NCBI GenBank assembly: GCA_037576195.1
Contig: CM075103.1
Location: 26,744,723-26,808,722 of the forward strand
Length of the DNA stretch: 64,000 bases
Source: Phytoseiulus persimilis
Lineage: Eukaryota > Arthropoda > Arachnida > Mesostigmata > Phytoseiidae
Reading direction: 5' to 3'
The translations under genes were made by a program, and so were the position numbers. This document shows, piece after piece, positions 26,549-36,312 of the stretch (within the stretch, counting starts at the first letter, position 1; each line of letters starts with the position of its first letter). The notes beneath the pieces were generated by a model. It was not told where the DNA came from, ran no database searches, and saw only the letters and a list, made by a program, of their open reading frames with translations.

Positions 26549-28868
26549 CTTGGCGGTGCGTCGGCGAACACGCCCGGCGCCCAGAAGGACTCTCCCCCCT
26601 GGTTCCTGGCGGCATGAACTTTGTCGCTGGGTTTGAATGATCTCTCGGCAGCGCCATGATGGCGGTCGAAATCGCCTTCCATTCTGTCGATGTACGATTG
26701 ACCGGATAGCTTGATTGAGTTCACGACGTACGCCACCGGGCGCACCAGGTCCAGCGATGATCTGAGTCGTCTCCCGACGAGCGACTCAGCCGGGCACTTG
26801 CCTCCCGGGGCGCGGATTGGGGAGTTCCGATAGGTCCTCAGAATCGTTGCAGACGGCGCAATATCTTTGCACCTTCCTCGGCATTTTCCTTGACTTCTGA
26901 CATTCATCACAAACTTGTACGCAGTTTCCGATGTCGGAGTACATCGCGTATTGGCGGGCGAAGTTCTCATTTTGGTCATTCCCGTATGGCCCTCGTGGAG
27001 AGTTTCAAGCATCTTCGGTCTTAGGGAGCTCGGAATGACTACGCGATTTCCGTAGAGTAGACAGTATTTTAGAAGGTTGAGGAATTTGATCCCTGATGCG
27101 AGATATTTTGTCTTCCTCACTCCCGCCCGCTTGGCGTTCCTTGCATATTCGACTGAGGATGTCGGCTTCCCCGAAATAATTCGTGTTCTTCTGTTTGATC
27201 GCAAAAATGTGATCAAACAAAATCAGTGCCCAACGCTGTAGGCGGCTGGCTGAATGAGCGGGGATCCCGTTTCCCGGCTGGAAGACAGTCACAAGTGGCT
27301 CCTCGTCGGTATTCAGTGTAAAACGTCGGCCGTAGAGGTATTTCTCAGATCTCAGAATTGCGGAAACTATGGCGCGAGCTTCTTTTTCGATCTGCGCATA
27401 CTTTTTTCCGGTTCCTGTGAGTGACCTCGCAGCATGTTTGATCGCTTTCATGGAGCCGTCTTCGAACGTGTGCATGATGACGCATCCCAGAGAGCAGCTT
27501 GATGCATCCGCGGATACGGTGATCGGGAGGCGGGGGTCGAAATGCGTTAAGAGCAGAGGCGACTGCAGTATTTCTTCTGTTTTCATAAACACTCGCTCGC
27601 AGTCGGCGTTCCAATAGAACGTTGTGTCTTTCTTTAGCAGTTGATTTAGCGGCTCTCTGAGCGCTGCCATGTCAGGCACGAAATTGTCGTAGAATGTTAT
27701 CATTCCCAGGAACGCTCTGAGTTGAGTCTGGTTTTTTGGTCGCGGCATGTCTACGATGGCTTGTACTTTGTCCGAGTCGGGCCTCCGTCCGTTTCGGTCG
27801 ATGATGAATCAGAGATATTTGATCTCATGCCATAACAGCGAACACTTCTCCAGGCGGACTTTGACTCCGGCTTTTTCGAGTCGGTTGAACAGAGCATCGA
27901 TACGTTGTTCGTGTTCTCTCTGTGAGCTGCTCGAGATGATGATGTCGATCAAGTATGCTGCTGTCCCAAAAGGATCCGCTACTGCTGAATCCATGACTCT
28001 CTGGAAGAAGCTTGAGTCAGTTTTCACCACGAACGGGAATCTTTCCACCCTGATGAGACCTTTGTTTAGGCTGATCGTCAGCAGTTTCTGACTTTCGGGT
28101 TCCGCGGGGATCTGAAGATACGCTCCGCTCGAGTCGATCTTCGAGGAAAATTTCCCTTCGTTGAACGTGTTGAAGATGTCTTCTCCCGTCGGTGGAGGGT
28201 ATGGGTCATCTCCGATGGCCTTGTTGAGCCCTGTAGAGCCCTGTAGTCTGTGCAGAGTCTTCTGGTTCCGTTGAATTTTCCGACCACGACGACTGGAGCC
28301 TCGGATAGAGAGTTTGTTATGCGCTCGACTAAGCCGGCTTTCTCGAGCAATCGATTTCCTTCGCGACCTCAGAAAGCACGGCGTACACCACCGGTCTTGC
28401 CTTCTTGAAAACTGTTTTTCCCCCCTCTTCAGAATGATTTTTGCTTCGGAGCTCCGGCATTTACCCACTTGACCGTCCACGTCTGACGGAAATTTTTTTG
28501 AGGGCTTGGTACAGGATCCTGGCGGCTCTTTCCTTCGCCTCTTCGTCTTATGTGACGGTGCAGATATTTTCTTCCGGCAGTTTTGGGTTCAGGAGACGGC
28601 CTTGTTCGTCATGCTTGATCCAATCTAGACCAAGAACCCAACATCTGTCAGTGACAAAACAGAAGCCTCCCATTTTCGAGTCCTTCAGCTCGATGTTGCA
28701 GTCCAGCGTGCCATATGAGTCGAGTGTTGATCCGTTTGCCACCGTGAGGTTGGTTGTAACTGATTGGAGCTCTGGTTTCCCGAGCTGTCGCAATGTTGCT
28801 CGGTCAATGAAAGTGATCTGAGCTACAGTGTCCAGCCCTATTTTGATTGAAACGCCATTGATCATCAC
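26545..28868 (-). pseudogene. Gypsy pol: protease, reverse transcriptase, RNase H, integrase (broken)
   Basis: Domains are spread over shifted frames. Protease lies at 28868-28548, with LDTVAQITFID where LDTGA is usual. Reverse transcriptase is at about 28480-27809; the palm motif reads YLIDIII in place of YxDDIII, so one of the paired catalytic aspartates is lost. Connection and RNase H follow at 27748-27005, with VSADASSCSLG and the LGMITFYDNFVPDMA hinge region. Integrase is at 27216-26545: its HEGHTGMTKM zinc segment remains, but most of the catalytic core is compressed or frame-broken before SYIDRMEGDF and the GPY/F-like end. At least three frame changes are needed to read it through. Clearly non-functional. 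Confidence 0.88.
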
Positions 28869-28940
28869 CCTTGTGTAGATGAGGTTGACCTTGGCGTTCC
28901 CAGACGTGGATCGTACTTCATGGACTCTGCGGACCGGCTT

Positions 28941-29819
28941 CTACGATCTGCGTGCTTTCGCAGCCTTGCGACATACCCCCTCCAGGTGTCCTTCTTTCTT
29001 GCAGAATTTGCAGGTTGCTTTCTTGAATTTGCACACTGCGGCGTCGTGGTTCTTTCCGCCACAGCGATAGCAGGCATAGCTCGCTCGACTGGGCCCGGCC
29101 GGGGAATCGCCTCGCACGGCGTACACCTCCGTTCCACGCCTTTCTCCGTAGTCAAGCGCATCTCGGCGGATTTGCTCGAACCTCGTGAGGTGTTGCATCA
29201 TTCCATACAAAGTTGCCGCCTCATTGGTTTCGAGGAAATGGAGCGCATGAATCTTTGCCATCTCATGTTCTGGTCCGAGGGCGTTTATTGCGATCAAGCA
29301 TTGTAGGTTCTCATTCGTAAACGAGTTCAGCTCACTGAGAGCCGCCTGTGCCTTCACTCGGCCCGCCAGGTCCATGAACGTGGACGTCCCGATCTTTGTC
29401 TCGAACAACCGAAGTCGTCTTCGAAACAGTGGCGTGGGCGGGTCGAAAAAGAACGTCAGCTTTTCAATGAGTTCCTTGAAGGTTAGATCTTTGACTCTCT
29501 TCGGCAACACATGACGAGAGAACCCGTTGTACTCGTCCGTTCCCAGTTTTGAAGCAACAAACAGGGCACGTTCGGCATCCGTTTGCAGCGGTCCGTTTTC
29601 GGAAACCAGCATCATATCGTAACGTTCGTACCATGCTCTGAAGGTGTTAGCTGCATCGGGGTCGTATTTGAATTCGGGAATATTGTTGATGTTGAACTTG
29701 AATCCCCCTTGCCGGAGTTCCTGTGCTGGTTCTGGTGTTCTATCCTTCAGCTCCAAATTCGCGATGATTCTCCTGGTGATCTCCTGGAGTTGCTCGTCCG
29801 TATATGTGCGAGTAGCCAT
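28941..29819 (-). CDS. Gypsy Gag with two zinc knuckles
   Basis: This is the retrotransposon capsid/nucleocapsid protein, which would package element RNA in cytoplasmic particles. The 292-residue frame is intact from the ATG at 29819. The frame stays open upstream into the LTR, but this ATG gives a normal Gag start. The N-terminal half is helical and capsid-like (TFRAWYERYDMML, FEFIEKL-type segments). The C terminus carries two CX2CX4HX4C knuckles, CYRCGGKNHDAAVC and CKFCKKEGHLEGVC, followed by a basic tail. It is the only undamaged frame of the element. The protease fragment follows in another frame after a short gap. Confidence 0.85.
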   Translation of the reverse strand: MATRTYTDEQLQEITRRIIANLELKDRTPEPAQELRQGGFKFNINNIPEFKYDPDAANTFRAWYERYDMMLVSENGPLQTDAERALFVASKLGTDEYNGFSRHVLPKRVKDLTFKELIEKLTFFFDPPTPLFRRRLRLFETKIGTSTFMDLAGRVKAQAALSELNSFTNENLQCLIAINALGPEHEMAKIHALHFLETNEAATLYGMMQHLTRFEQIRRDALDYGERRGTEVYAVRGDSPAGPSRASYACYRCGGKNHDAAVCKFKKATCKFCKKEGHLEGVCRKAAKARRS

Positions 29820-29946
29820 GTTGTCCTTCGGGCTCCTCGTACGAATGTCCACAATCACTTTGTAAAACACCTCGTCGCCACTGTTGTACCGTTCACGAAT
29901 TGGGTTTTCCCACCGTCTGTCGACACCAGGGGAAAACCGGGAGGTT

Positions 29947-30085
29947 TGAATAAAAACACGTCTGAGCTGTTTCACCGCCGAATCTGGACTACTTTTTTTC
30001 TAGCTCCACTCATCGCTTGTTGACGTGGTCTCCCGCTAGGTGGACTCTCTCTTAGAGTCTTCTCGCTTCTTTGTGGGCGGTGTCA
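29947..30085 (-). repeat. 5' LTR of the Gypsy element
   Basis: This is the partner of the LTR at 25783-25920, in the same orientation. The leader downstream (minus strand) runs about 125 nt before the Gag start at 29819. Confidence 0.8.
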
Positions 30086-30437
30086 CTCCGGAGACTCTCG
30101 ACCAAACACCAACAAATTGAATCATGACGACGCGGGTCACAAATGGGGGAAAATGCCTCATATTTGTCTTCCATGATAGGAGTTGCTCATGCCCTATCAC
30201 CTTGCTTTCAGAGTTCTTTCGCAATCATTCTGCGACGTTGTAGATTGTACTGATTATTCCTGGATCTGGCGTTCCGTTCATTGAAGACCTTTCTGACGGT
30301 AGGAGGTTCGAGAACCACCGAGGTCACACACAGGACCTAGCACCGGATCGATGATGCTTTGTTCGCAAGGTTCTGATTGAAATTTCTCATTTCCCCAGCT
30401 TCTTTCGGAGGTGCTTCCACGAGTCGCAGAGATTATA

Positions 30438-30468
30438 TTAGGTAAGTCAAAAAGTTCGTAGCGTTTTT
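30438..30468 (+). repeat. mariner left terminal inverted repeat
   Basis: The 31 bp begin TTAGGTAAGTCAAAAAGTTC and are the exact reverse complement of 31690-31720. Similarity ends abruptly after position 31. Confidence 0.95.
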
Positions 30469-30618
30469 GATCCGACATTTTTGAAATTCCCGCGCTCCGC
30501 ACAAGAGCCGCCTACTACAGTGGTTGTTCGTTTACGTTCTTAGGCGGGCTCTAGAGTTCCTACCGGTGTATCGTTTCAGACTTTATCGTCGAGTTCGTAA
30601 AATCAGGAAGAATTTGCG

Positions 30619-31646
30619 ATGGAGGACCAAAAGCAGCATTTTCGACACATAATGTTGTTCTGCTACCGCGAAGGCTTGAATGCAGCGAAGACCACTCGAA
30701 GAATATCTGCAGTTTACGGGGAGAATGCTCTTCAAAGTTCTACGGTTAGAAAGTGGTTTACCCGTTTCAAGGCTGAAAACTTTAATCTTGAAGATGAGCC
30801 CAGATCAGGACGACCACAAGTTGTGGAACCCGATGAAATCATTAGCCTGGTAACTTCAATTCCGGCCTGACCATCAAAGAAATTGAAGACTCGACGGGAG
30901 TTTCTCATGGAACCGTTTGGAATCGCCTCCATCAAGCTGGCTTCTCAAACAAGAGGAATATCTGGCTGCCTCATGACCTCACCGATCGCCAGCTCGAAAG
31001 ACGTGTGGATACAAGCCACACTCTTCTCCGGAAGAATGCCAATGAACCATTTCTGAAGAGACTGATAACCGGCGATGAAAAGTGGATACTCTACAGGAAC
31101 GCTACGCAAAGAAAAAGCTGGGTCTCCAAAGGTTCACGGGCCGCAGCCGTCCCCAAACCCGAAATTCATCAAAAAAAAGTGATGCTGAGCTGTTGGTGGG
31201 ACTGCAAGGGCGTTGTGTTTTTCGAGCTGCTCCCGCCGGGTCAGACCATCACCACCGAAGTCTACTGCAGGCAGCTTGAGGATTTGAAGACCGCAGTAGC
31301 AACAAAGCGCCCAGAATTGGCGAACAGATGGGGCGTCGTTTTTCAACATGATAATGCGAGACCCCACGTAAGTTTGCGCTCTCGGCAGAAATTGGCGGAG
31401 TTTGACTGGGATGTGCTGCCACACCCAGCTTATAGTCCCGACCTTGCACCGTCAGACTATCACTTGTTCCGGTCTCTTCAAAACTCTCTTGATGGAGAAA
31501 TATTCGAATCTTTGGAGGGTATAAAAAATCACCTCAATCAGTTTTTTGGAAAGAAGGAAACCAAGTTCTGGGAGAAGGGAATCTTCGATTTACCTGACCG
31601 ATGGGCGAAGGTCATAGAACAAAACGGCCAATATATCATTCAATAA
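30619..31646 (+). pseudogene. mariner transposase with one frameshift
   Basis: The transposase cuts and pastes the element by binding its terminal repeats. The first frame (30619-30870) carries the N-terminal helix-turn-helix DNA-binding region (FCYREGLNAAKTTRRI, SGRP linker). It stops early at 30868-30870. The sequence resumes in another frame with LTIKEIEDSTGVSHGTVWNR and runs to 31646. Motifs include the mariner signature WLPHDLT, and the DDD triad in ITGDEKWILY, FQHDNARPH and YSPDLAPSD, with 34 residues between the second and third aspartates (DD34D). The break is a small indel near 30850-30865; without it the protein would be about the usual 345 residues. All catalytic residues are present. 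Confidence 0.93.
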
Positions 31647-31689
31647 AAAGACTCTTGTGTACAGGAATTCGGCTCTTGAAAAATGGGTA

Positions 31690-31720
31690 AAAAACGCTAC
31701 GAACTTTTTGACTTACCTAA
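31690..31720 (-). repeat. mariner right terminal inverted repeat
   Basis: Reverse complement of the left repeat over all 31 bp, followed by TA. Confidence 0.95.
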
Positions 31721-31722
31721 TA

Positions 31723-33026
31723 GATCAGTAAGCTCGGGAGGAGATGGTTTCGTGGTACTTCCTTCCTCTCAGTCGGGATCGATTATTTTCGGTCGACGGT
31801 CCTCCCGAGTTTCTTCCTACTTTACGTGCTCCGTGGCTTTGCGAGGATTCGGGCTTGAGGGTCTCCCACGGATGCTTCGCTCTAACTTGATTGCACGACT
31901 TCTTCATAAGCACCATTGGCACTCTCTCCTCCGAACCAGCGGAAATCGAGACAGAGCATTCTTAGCGCAGCTCACAGTGTCTTGATCGCTGTTGACACCG
32001 TCGACTGAGCTCGTCGTCGCGGACAACATGAGTTTCCGATTGATCTCTCGCACTCGTCGGATCTGAGGCGGGACTAGCCGTCTTTAGCAATAGTTGGGGT
32101 CTTCCGCAAAACCTGCCAATAGGCCGAAAGTGACGATTTCCCAGATATCATCGACGGGGCGAAGGTTGTGTTCTTTTCTGAGACGCCCATCATCGAGACG
32201 TTCATCAATTGCACGGCACCAACTTCAGAAGCGACCGCGATGACATCCACGGTGCGGTTCACATCTTCACTCCAAATCCAAATCCGGTTTCGGATTCGAA
32301 TCCGGACTCGGGATCGGATTTGGATTCAGATTCAACGAGCAAATTCGAATCCCGATTCGAGGTCGGATTCGCCGGCAGAACTGTTTCAGGTGAACCTTCC
32401 CTCGCTTGGAAGGGAGGCGACCCGAGCGGGAAGTTCACTCCCTGAATCGGCCGGGCAGCCGTCCGACTTTTCTCGCTGTGCACCGTTCAGGTGAACGTCA
32501 CGAGCTCTGCGCCGTCAATCGAACACGATTAACGAACAAACGCACTCGAACCGCTGTACACCGCCAGTTTCAAACAACCGAAATCGGTGCCGGACTGTCG
32601 CAGACCATAGGCCGCTGGCGCGTCCCTTTGAACAGAGGAAACTCTTCAGCATGCGACGACAAAGTTTTCGAGAGTTTTTTCGGTTTGTTACCGTGGAAAA
32701 CGGATGACAGTGGTTGCCGAAGCGCATCGTTTCGAACCAAAGATACTGGGGCCGGCGACAAGGAATTGTCAAGTTTCTTTGGCAATCCGGCTTGCGGAGA
32801 TTTTCACGAAAATTATCATGCGCTCATTTGGGACCGACTCCGCATGAGTATACAAGGTTTCGTCGAGCTCCGAGCCGTGGCCCTGGCGTTCATCCGGATC
32901 ACAGGTCAGACCGGCTGGAGTCTTTTTTTTTCCAGATGTTGGATCCAATGAGTCCGAATCCAAAAAATGATCAATCTGGTATGAGAACCCTGTCGAATAG
33001 ATTCAAGTCAGTGATTAAGGACAACG
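31723..33026. other. Region upstream of kinase K1
   Basis: No gene is supported. At 32265-32375 a low-complexity run has period about 6 (variants of TTCGGA/TCCGGA/TTCAGA), which gives Asp/Ser/Asn/Pro-rich frames by composition alone. A strong pyrimidine tract ending TTTTTTTTCCAG at 32935 lies 91 nt before the K1 start and looks like a 5' UTR splice acceptor. Confidence 0.5.
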
Positions 33027-34130
33027 ATGCATCAATATGATCCTGAGCTCGACGAGCATTCACGGAGGGATAAGTCTGACCAGTATTTTAATGGGCTAGA
33101 TGTCCAAATCGCAATATTCGGCGACGAGGTCAAACAGAACGCGTGTCCAAAGTTAGATGTCAACCTGTTCAGGGTTGTGTCCTGCGTGGGCCAAGGTAGT
33201 ATTGGGGCCGCGTACAAAGCTGAGAAGGACTTGGAATTCTATGTGATAAAGAGAATGGAGAAAGCTCAAATCCGCTCTCGTAACATGATGAAGCATGCCA
33301 TTAACGAAAAGATTTATACGTACGCGATGCAAGATTCTCCATTTGTCGTCAAGCTGCTCGGTTCATTCAAAGACCGAGAGAGTCTGTACTTGATCATGGA
33401 GTGTGCCGAGTACGGCGATCTAAACGTATTCCTCGCATTCCATGAATACCGCGTCCCCGAAGATAGACTCCGCCAAGTGATAGTCCAGGTAGCTCTGGGC
33501 CTCCAGTTCATGCATGCTTGCGGAGTTATGAACCGTGACTTGAAGCCGAGCAACATTCTGGTGTGCACGGGAGGTCGAGTTAAACTCGCCGATCTTGGAT
33601 TGGCTTTCGATCTCTTCGAGGACCCTCGTCCTGGTTATGGATCTTATTTCTACAAGGCTCCGGAAGCGATTCTTGGAGAATCGTACAATGAAGCCGTCGA
33701 TTGGTGGGCTCTTGGTATAGTGACTTATAAGCTGCTGTGCGATCAACATCCATTTTTCGAGGATGGCGAGAGGGTGACCTCAGAAAAAATGCATCCCACG
33801 ATCATGGATCGTAGCGTCGACTTCGGGCGACACGAGTTGGAATACATCAGTGATGAGTGCAAGGACTTCATACTGAGGCTGCTAGAAAAAAACCCTTCTG
33901 AAAGAATCGGAACCGAGAGAAGGGGCGAAAAGGCCATACAGAATCAAGCATGGTTTGTAGGAGTGTCTTGGTACGACGTGCTGTTCAATCCAACGCTATT
34001 CCATCCCGATTTCTTGAATCTGAAAGCGGCCGCAGAAAACGGCGAAACGCCTACTGAAACAGAATACCCCTTCAAGAGATACTTACCGGATGCTGAAGAT
34101 CCGCAGCGCAATGAGTTCAAGGATTTCTGA
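33027..34130 (+). CDS. K1: intronless AGC-like Ser/Thr protein kinase (NRD variant)
   Basis: A protein kinase of 367 residues in one uninterrupted frame, cytosolic by the absence of signal or membrane segments. The start is set by alignment with the paralogues, whose first residues match (HQYDP here, HQYDA in K2). Visible motifs: glycine loop GQGSIG 55-60; beta-3 lysine Lys75 in YVIK; alpha-C Glu94; catalytic loop 169-176 NRDLKPSN, where His of HRD is Asn; DLG 189-191; APE 211-213; DWWALG from 225. The C-terminal tail ends FKDF, like the terminal FxxF of PKA catalytic subunits, and the DWWALG and ECAEYGDL segments also fit the AGC group. All residues needed for phosphotransfer are present. 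It is the most distant member of the array and lacks the long 3' flank shared by K2-K4. Substrate unknown. Confidence 0.92.
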   Translation: MHQYDPELDEHSRRDKSDQYFNGLDVQIAIFGDEVKQNACPKLDVNLFRVVSCVGQGSIGAAYKAEKDLEFYVIKRMEKAQIRSRNMMKHAINEKIYTYAMQDSPFVVKLLGSFKDRESLYLIMECAEYGDLNVFLAFHEYRVPEDRLRQVIVQVALGLQFMHACGVMNRDLKPSNILVCTGGRVKLADLGLAFDLFEDPRPGYGSYFYKAPEAILGESYNEAVDWWALGIVTYKLLCDQHPFFEDGERVTSEKMHPTIMDRSVDFGRHELEYISDECKDFILRLLEKNPSERIGTERRGEKAIQNQAWFVGVSWYDVLFNPTLFHPDFLNLKAAAENGETPTETEYPFKRYLPDAEDPQRNEFKDF

Positions 34131-35623
34131 TTAGATAAATCGATCCGCAGTTCTCACCGCTCTCTGGTGAGAGTATCGCTCTGGAAAAAATCTGGTGCAA
34201 CATAATTTTATCTGCTTTGCCTCTGGGGAGAAACACGAGGAAGAACAGTAGTCCCAGCCGAGGCAGGATTTCAGAACATTGGGAACGATTTTCAAGAAAA
34301 GACTGATCTGATTGGACTTATGTTGCTTTCCCTGCCGGACGCCATTATTCTGCAATACCTTGAGCGATTTTGTCGAATCTTTCTTCGCCGCATCGTCTCC
34401 TACTTCGCTCGTTCAATCGAGCGTTCCTCGATTGCGCTCCCCAGGCGGGGACGGACTTCTTTAATTTTCCGGAACTTTCACCGTGATTCCCCATCCAGGC
34501 GAATCTCGGCACAATGAATAGTTCAGGGAAATCAGAAGGATGTTTTGTGACGAAAGACTCATCAACTAGCAGAGTGAAGCCTTTCAGAGACCTTTGACAT
34601 TTACTCACCCTGTTTTTTCGTCTCGAACGGCTGCCAATACTCGATCACGCACTACTGTGGTCGCAAACGTTCAAAATGAAGTTCAGAACAGAGTGCTCAC
34701 TGTCCTCCGTACGATCGATTGCATTCTTTGTCAATGCAGTTGCACAATAACAGCGCTCCGCGGGAACGGCTCTCTGTCTCATCGCTCTTGTCGCTCCGAC
34801 GAGATTCTTCCGGTGTCGCCATTTCCGCGCAACGAAGGTTACGTCATTGAAGCCTCGGGAAAAATTCCCGCTCTCTGGGCAACTTCTGTTTCTTGCACAC
34901 CTCCTACAGTTTGTTGTCAGATGTCCGTCAGATTTTCCACACTTGAAAAACTGTAGTGAACCCTCACAAGACCGTCCCCTTGATGGCTGACTGCGACCAT
35001 GATCTCCGCGTCCTACTCTCACTTCTTCCTCTTTGCGGGTGTCTCTGGCGGATTGAACAGGCGCTCGAGCTCCTCAGAAATCTCGAGCCTGACTCCAAGT
35101 CAGGAAACCACTATTCGCCGGGTTGGTTTCGGCTCACCGAGAGCTGAATTGCAACAGTGGATCTTGAGCCCCCGCGTGGTGCCAGTCGTGGATCTGCCAG
35201 CCTTCCCTCGCCGTTGCGCATTTCTGTGCCTGTGCCCAGTGAGCGAATTCTCGGCTTTTTCTATAAGACGGAAGTTTTGAACATCGTTTTGGGAGCTGAC
35301 CGCTCGTTCGAGGCCGAACGCCTTCTTAGAGCATCGAGGATGGCATGGCACGGGCTCTCTCCGCAATGCGACCATCTGATGAAGGGCACATCACTGCATC
35401 AGAAACACTGGACACCCATTGGCCGGGCTCCTCATTCGTATAACATCATCTCGTTAGTGGCATAGCGAGCCTCGATGATGCCCGGGGCGGATATCATGCC
35501 CCTCACCCCTCTTTTCTTGGGGGTTCGAGGTGATGAATGCGTTTGATGCGCACTGATTGTATTTTTCGATGATGTGAATTGTGAAAAACTAGGTCAGAGA
35601 GGTGTGGAAGAAATGCGTTCACG
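34131..35623. other. Intergenic region downstream of K1
   Basis: Nothing beyond short random-looking frames. A small hairpin (TCTCACC...GGTGAGA) lies near 34156-34175. GATAAA at 34135-34140 is a weak poly(A)-like hexamer. There is no clear copy of the 3' flank that follows K2, K3 and K4. Confidence 0.5.
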
Positions 35624-35634
35624 CACACCACCAG
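35624..35634 (+). repeat. 11-bp direct repeat, left (candidate target-site duplication)
   Basis: CACACCACCAG occurs here and again at 36240-36250, immediately outside the two arms of the inverted-repeat element. Confidence 0.65.
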
Positions 35635-36239
35635 ACATCAATTTCCGTATTACGGAGTACGGAAATTCTTAGCCTTAGAAGCATTGAATATAGACGAAAA
35701 AGTCTTTGAGTGAAATTGTTCACCGCAATGAGCTTTAAAACATTGCTTCGTTGTTTTCACTTTTTCCTCTCCATCCCTTACGGTGCTAGATAGGGGAAAA
35801 TGATGAAGAGCTTCTTTGTCCACCTCTTCGTGCTGAACAATTTCGGTCATGAGACTTTTCCGTCTATCTCAACTCGTTCCTATACAAATGAGGGAAACTC
35901 TCGCGAGAGTTCTCAAAAATTCCAAGTCCGATTATCGCACTTAGTCTTATGAGCCCAGTTGTGGAGCCCACGTTTTTTCGAGTTTCCGGCAGAATCGTTG
36001 GGAATAGACGGACAATTGTCATGACCGAAATCGTTCAGAAAAGTGAGGCAGACAAAAAAGCTCTTCATCATTTTCATCTATCTAGCACCGTGAGGGAGTT
36101 GGAGGAAAAAGTGAAAACGACGAAGCGATGTTTTAAAGCTCATTGCGGTGAACAATTTCACTCAAGGTCTTTGTGCTCTATCGTCAATGCTTCCGAGGCT
36201 AAGAATTTCCGTACTCCGTATTACGGGAATTGAAGTCTA
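35635..36239. mobile_element. Foldback/MITE-like inverted-repeat element
   Basis: Two inverted arms of about 238 bp (about 35638-35875 and 35997-36236) are separated by about 120 bp. Each arm tip has a small palindrome (TTTCCGTATTACGGAGTACG at the left). Read inward-to-outward, each arm holds a matching open frame of 66-70 codons beginning MTEIVQ and containing KVKTTK and CFKAHCGEQFHS (35850-35650 minus, 36021-36233 plus), about 70% identical at protein level. No transposase is present. Flanking 11-bp direct repeats suggest insertion. Long target duplications of 8-11 bp are typical of Mutator-like and some foldback families, but the family is not established. Confidence 0.75.
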
Positions 36240-36250
36240 CACACCACCAG
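36240..36250 (+). repeat. 11-bp direct repeat, right (candidate target-site duplication)
   Basis: Second copy of CACACCACCAG, matching 35624-35634 exactly. Confidence 0.65.
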
Positions 36251-36312
36251 TGAAGCGGAAATGTTGATCCAAGCTCGACCTGTGATAATGTGGGAACCCT
36301 GTCCTTCTGTTT

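Larger units (their letters stand above)
25783..30085 (-). mobile_element. Ty3/Gypsy LTR retrotransposon, degenerate
   Basis: The element lies on the minus strand between two similar LTRs of about 138-139 bp. In minus-strand order it carries Gag with two zinc knuckles, protease, reverse transcriptase, RNase H, an integrase with an HxxH-type zinc region, and a GPY/F-like C-terminal domain. The order PR-RT-RH-IN places it in Ty3/Gypsy (Metaviridae). Several frame breaks, a substituted RT active site and a collapsed integrase core make it inactive as it stands. LTR ends are approximate, because similarity extends a few bases (CTCCGGAG) beyond the TG...CA ends used here. I could not identify a clean target-site duplication. 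Confidence 0.93.
30438..31720 (+). mobile_element. mariner (IS630-Tc1-mariner) DNA transposon, nearly intact
   Basis: The element is 1283 bp, bounded by perfect 31-bp inverted repeats and flanked on both sides by TA (30436-30437 and 31721-31722), the usual mariner target duplication. It contains a single transposase frame broken once. Length, ends and TA target match canonical mariner elements. Perfect terminal repeats and a single lesion point to recent insertion. Confidence 0.96.

Noticed and set aside
32406-32951. Plus-strand frame of 181 codons before K1
   Set aside because: It starts next to the low-complexity tract, has no motif, and runs into the splice-acceptor-like pyrimidine tract.
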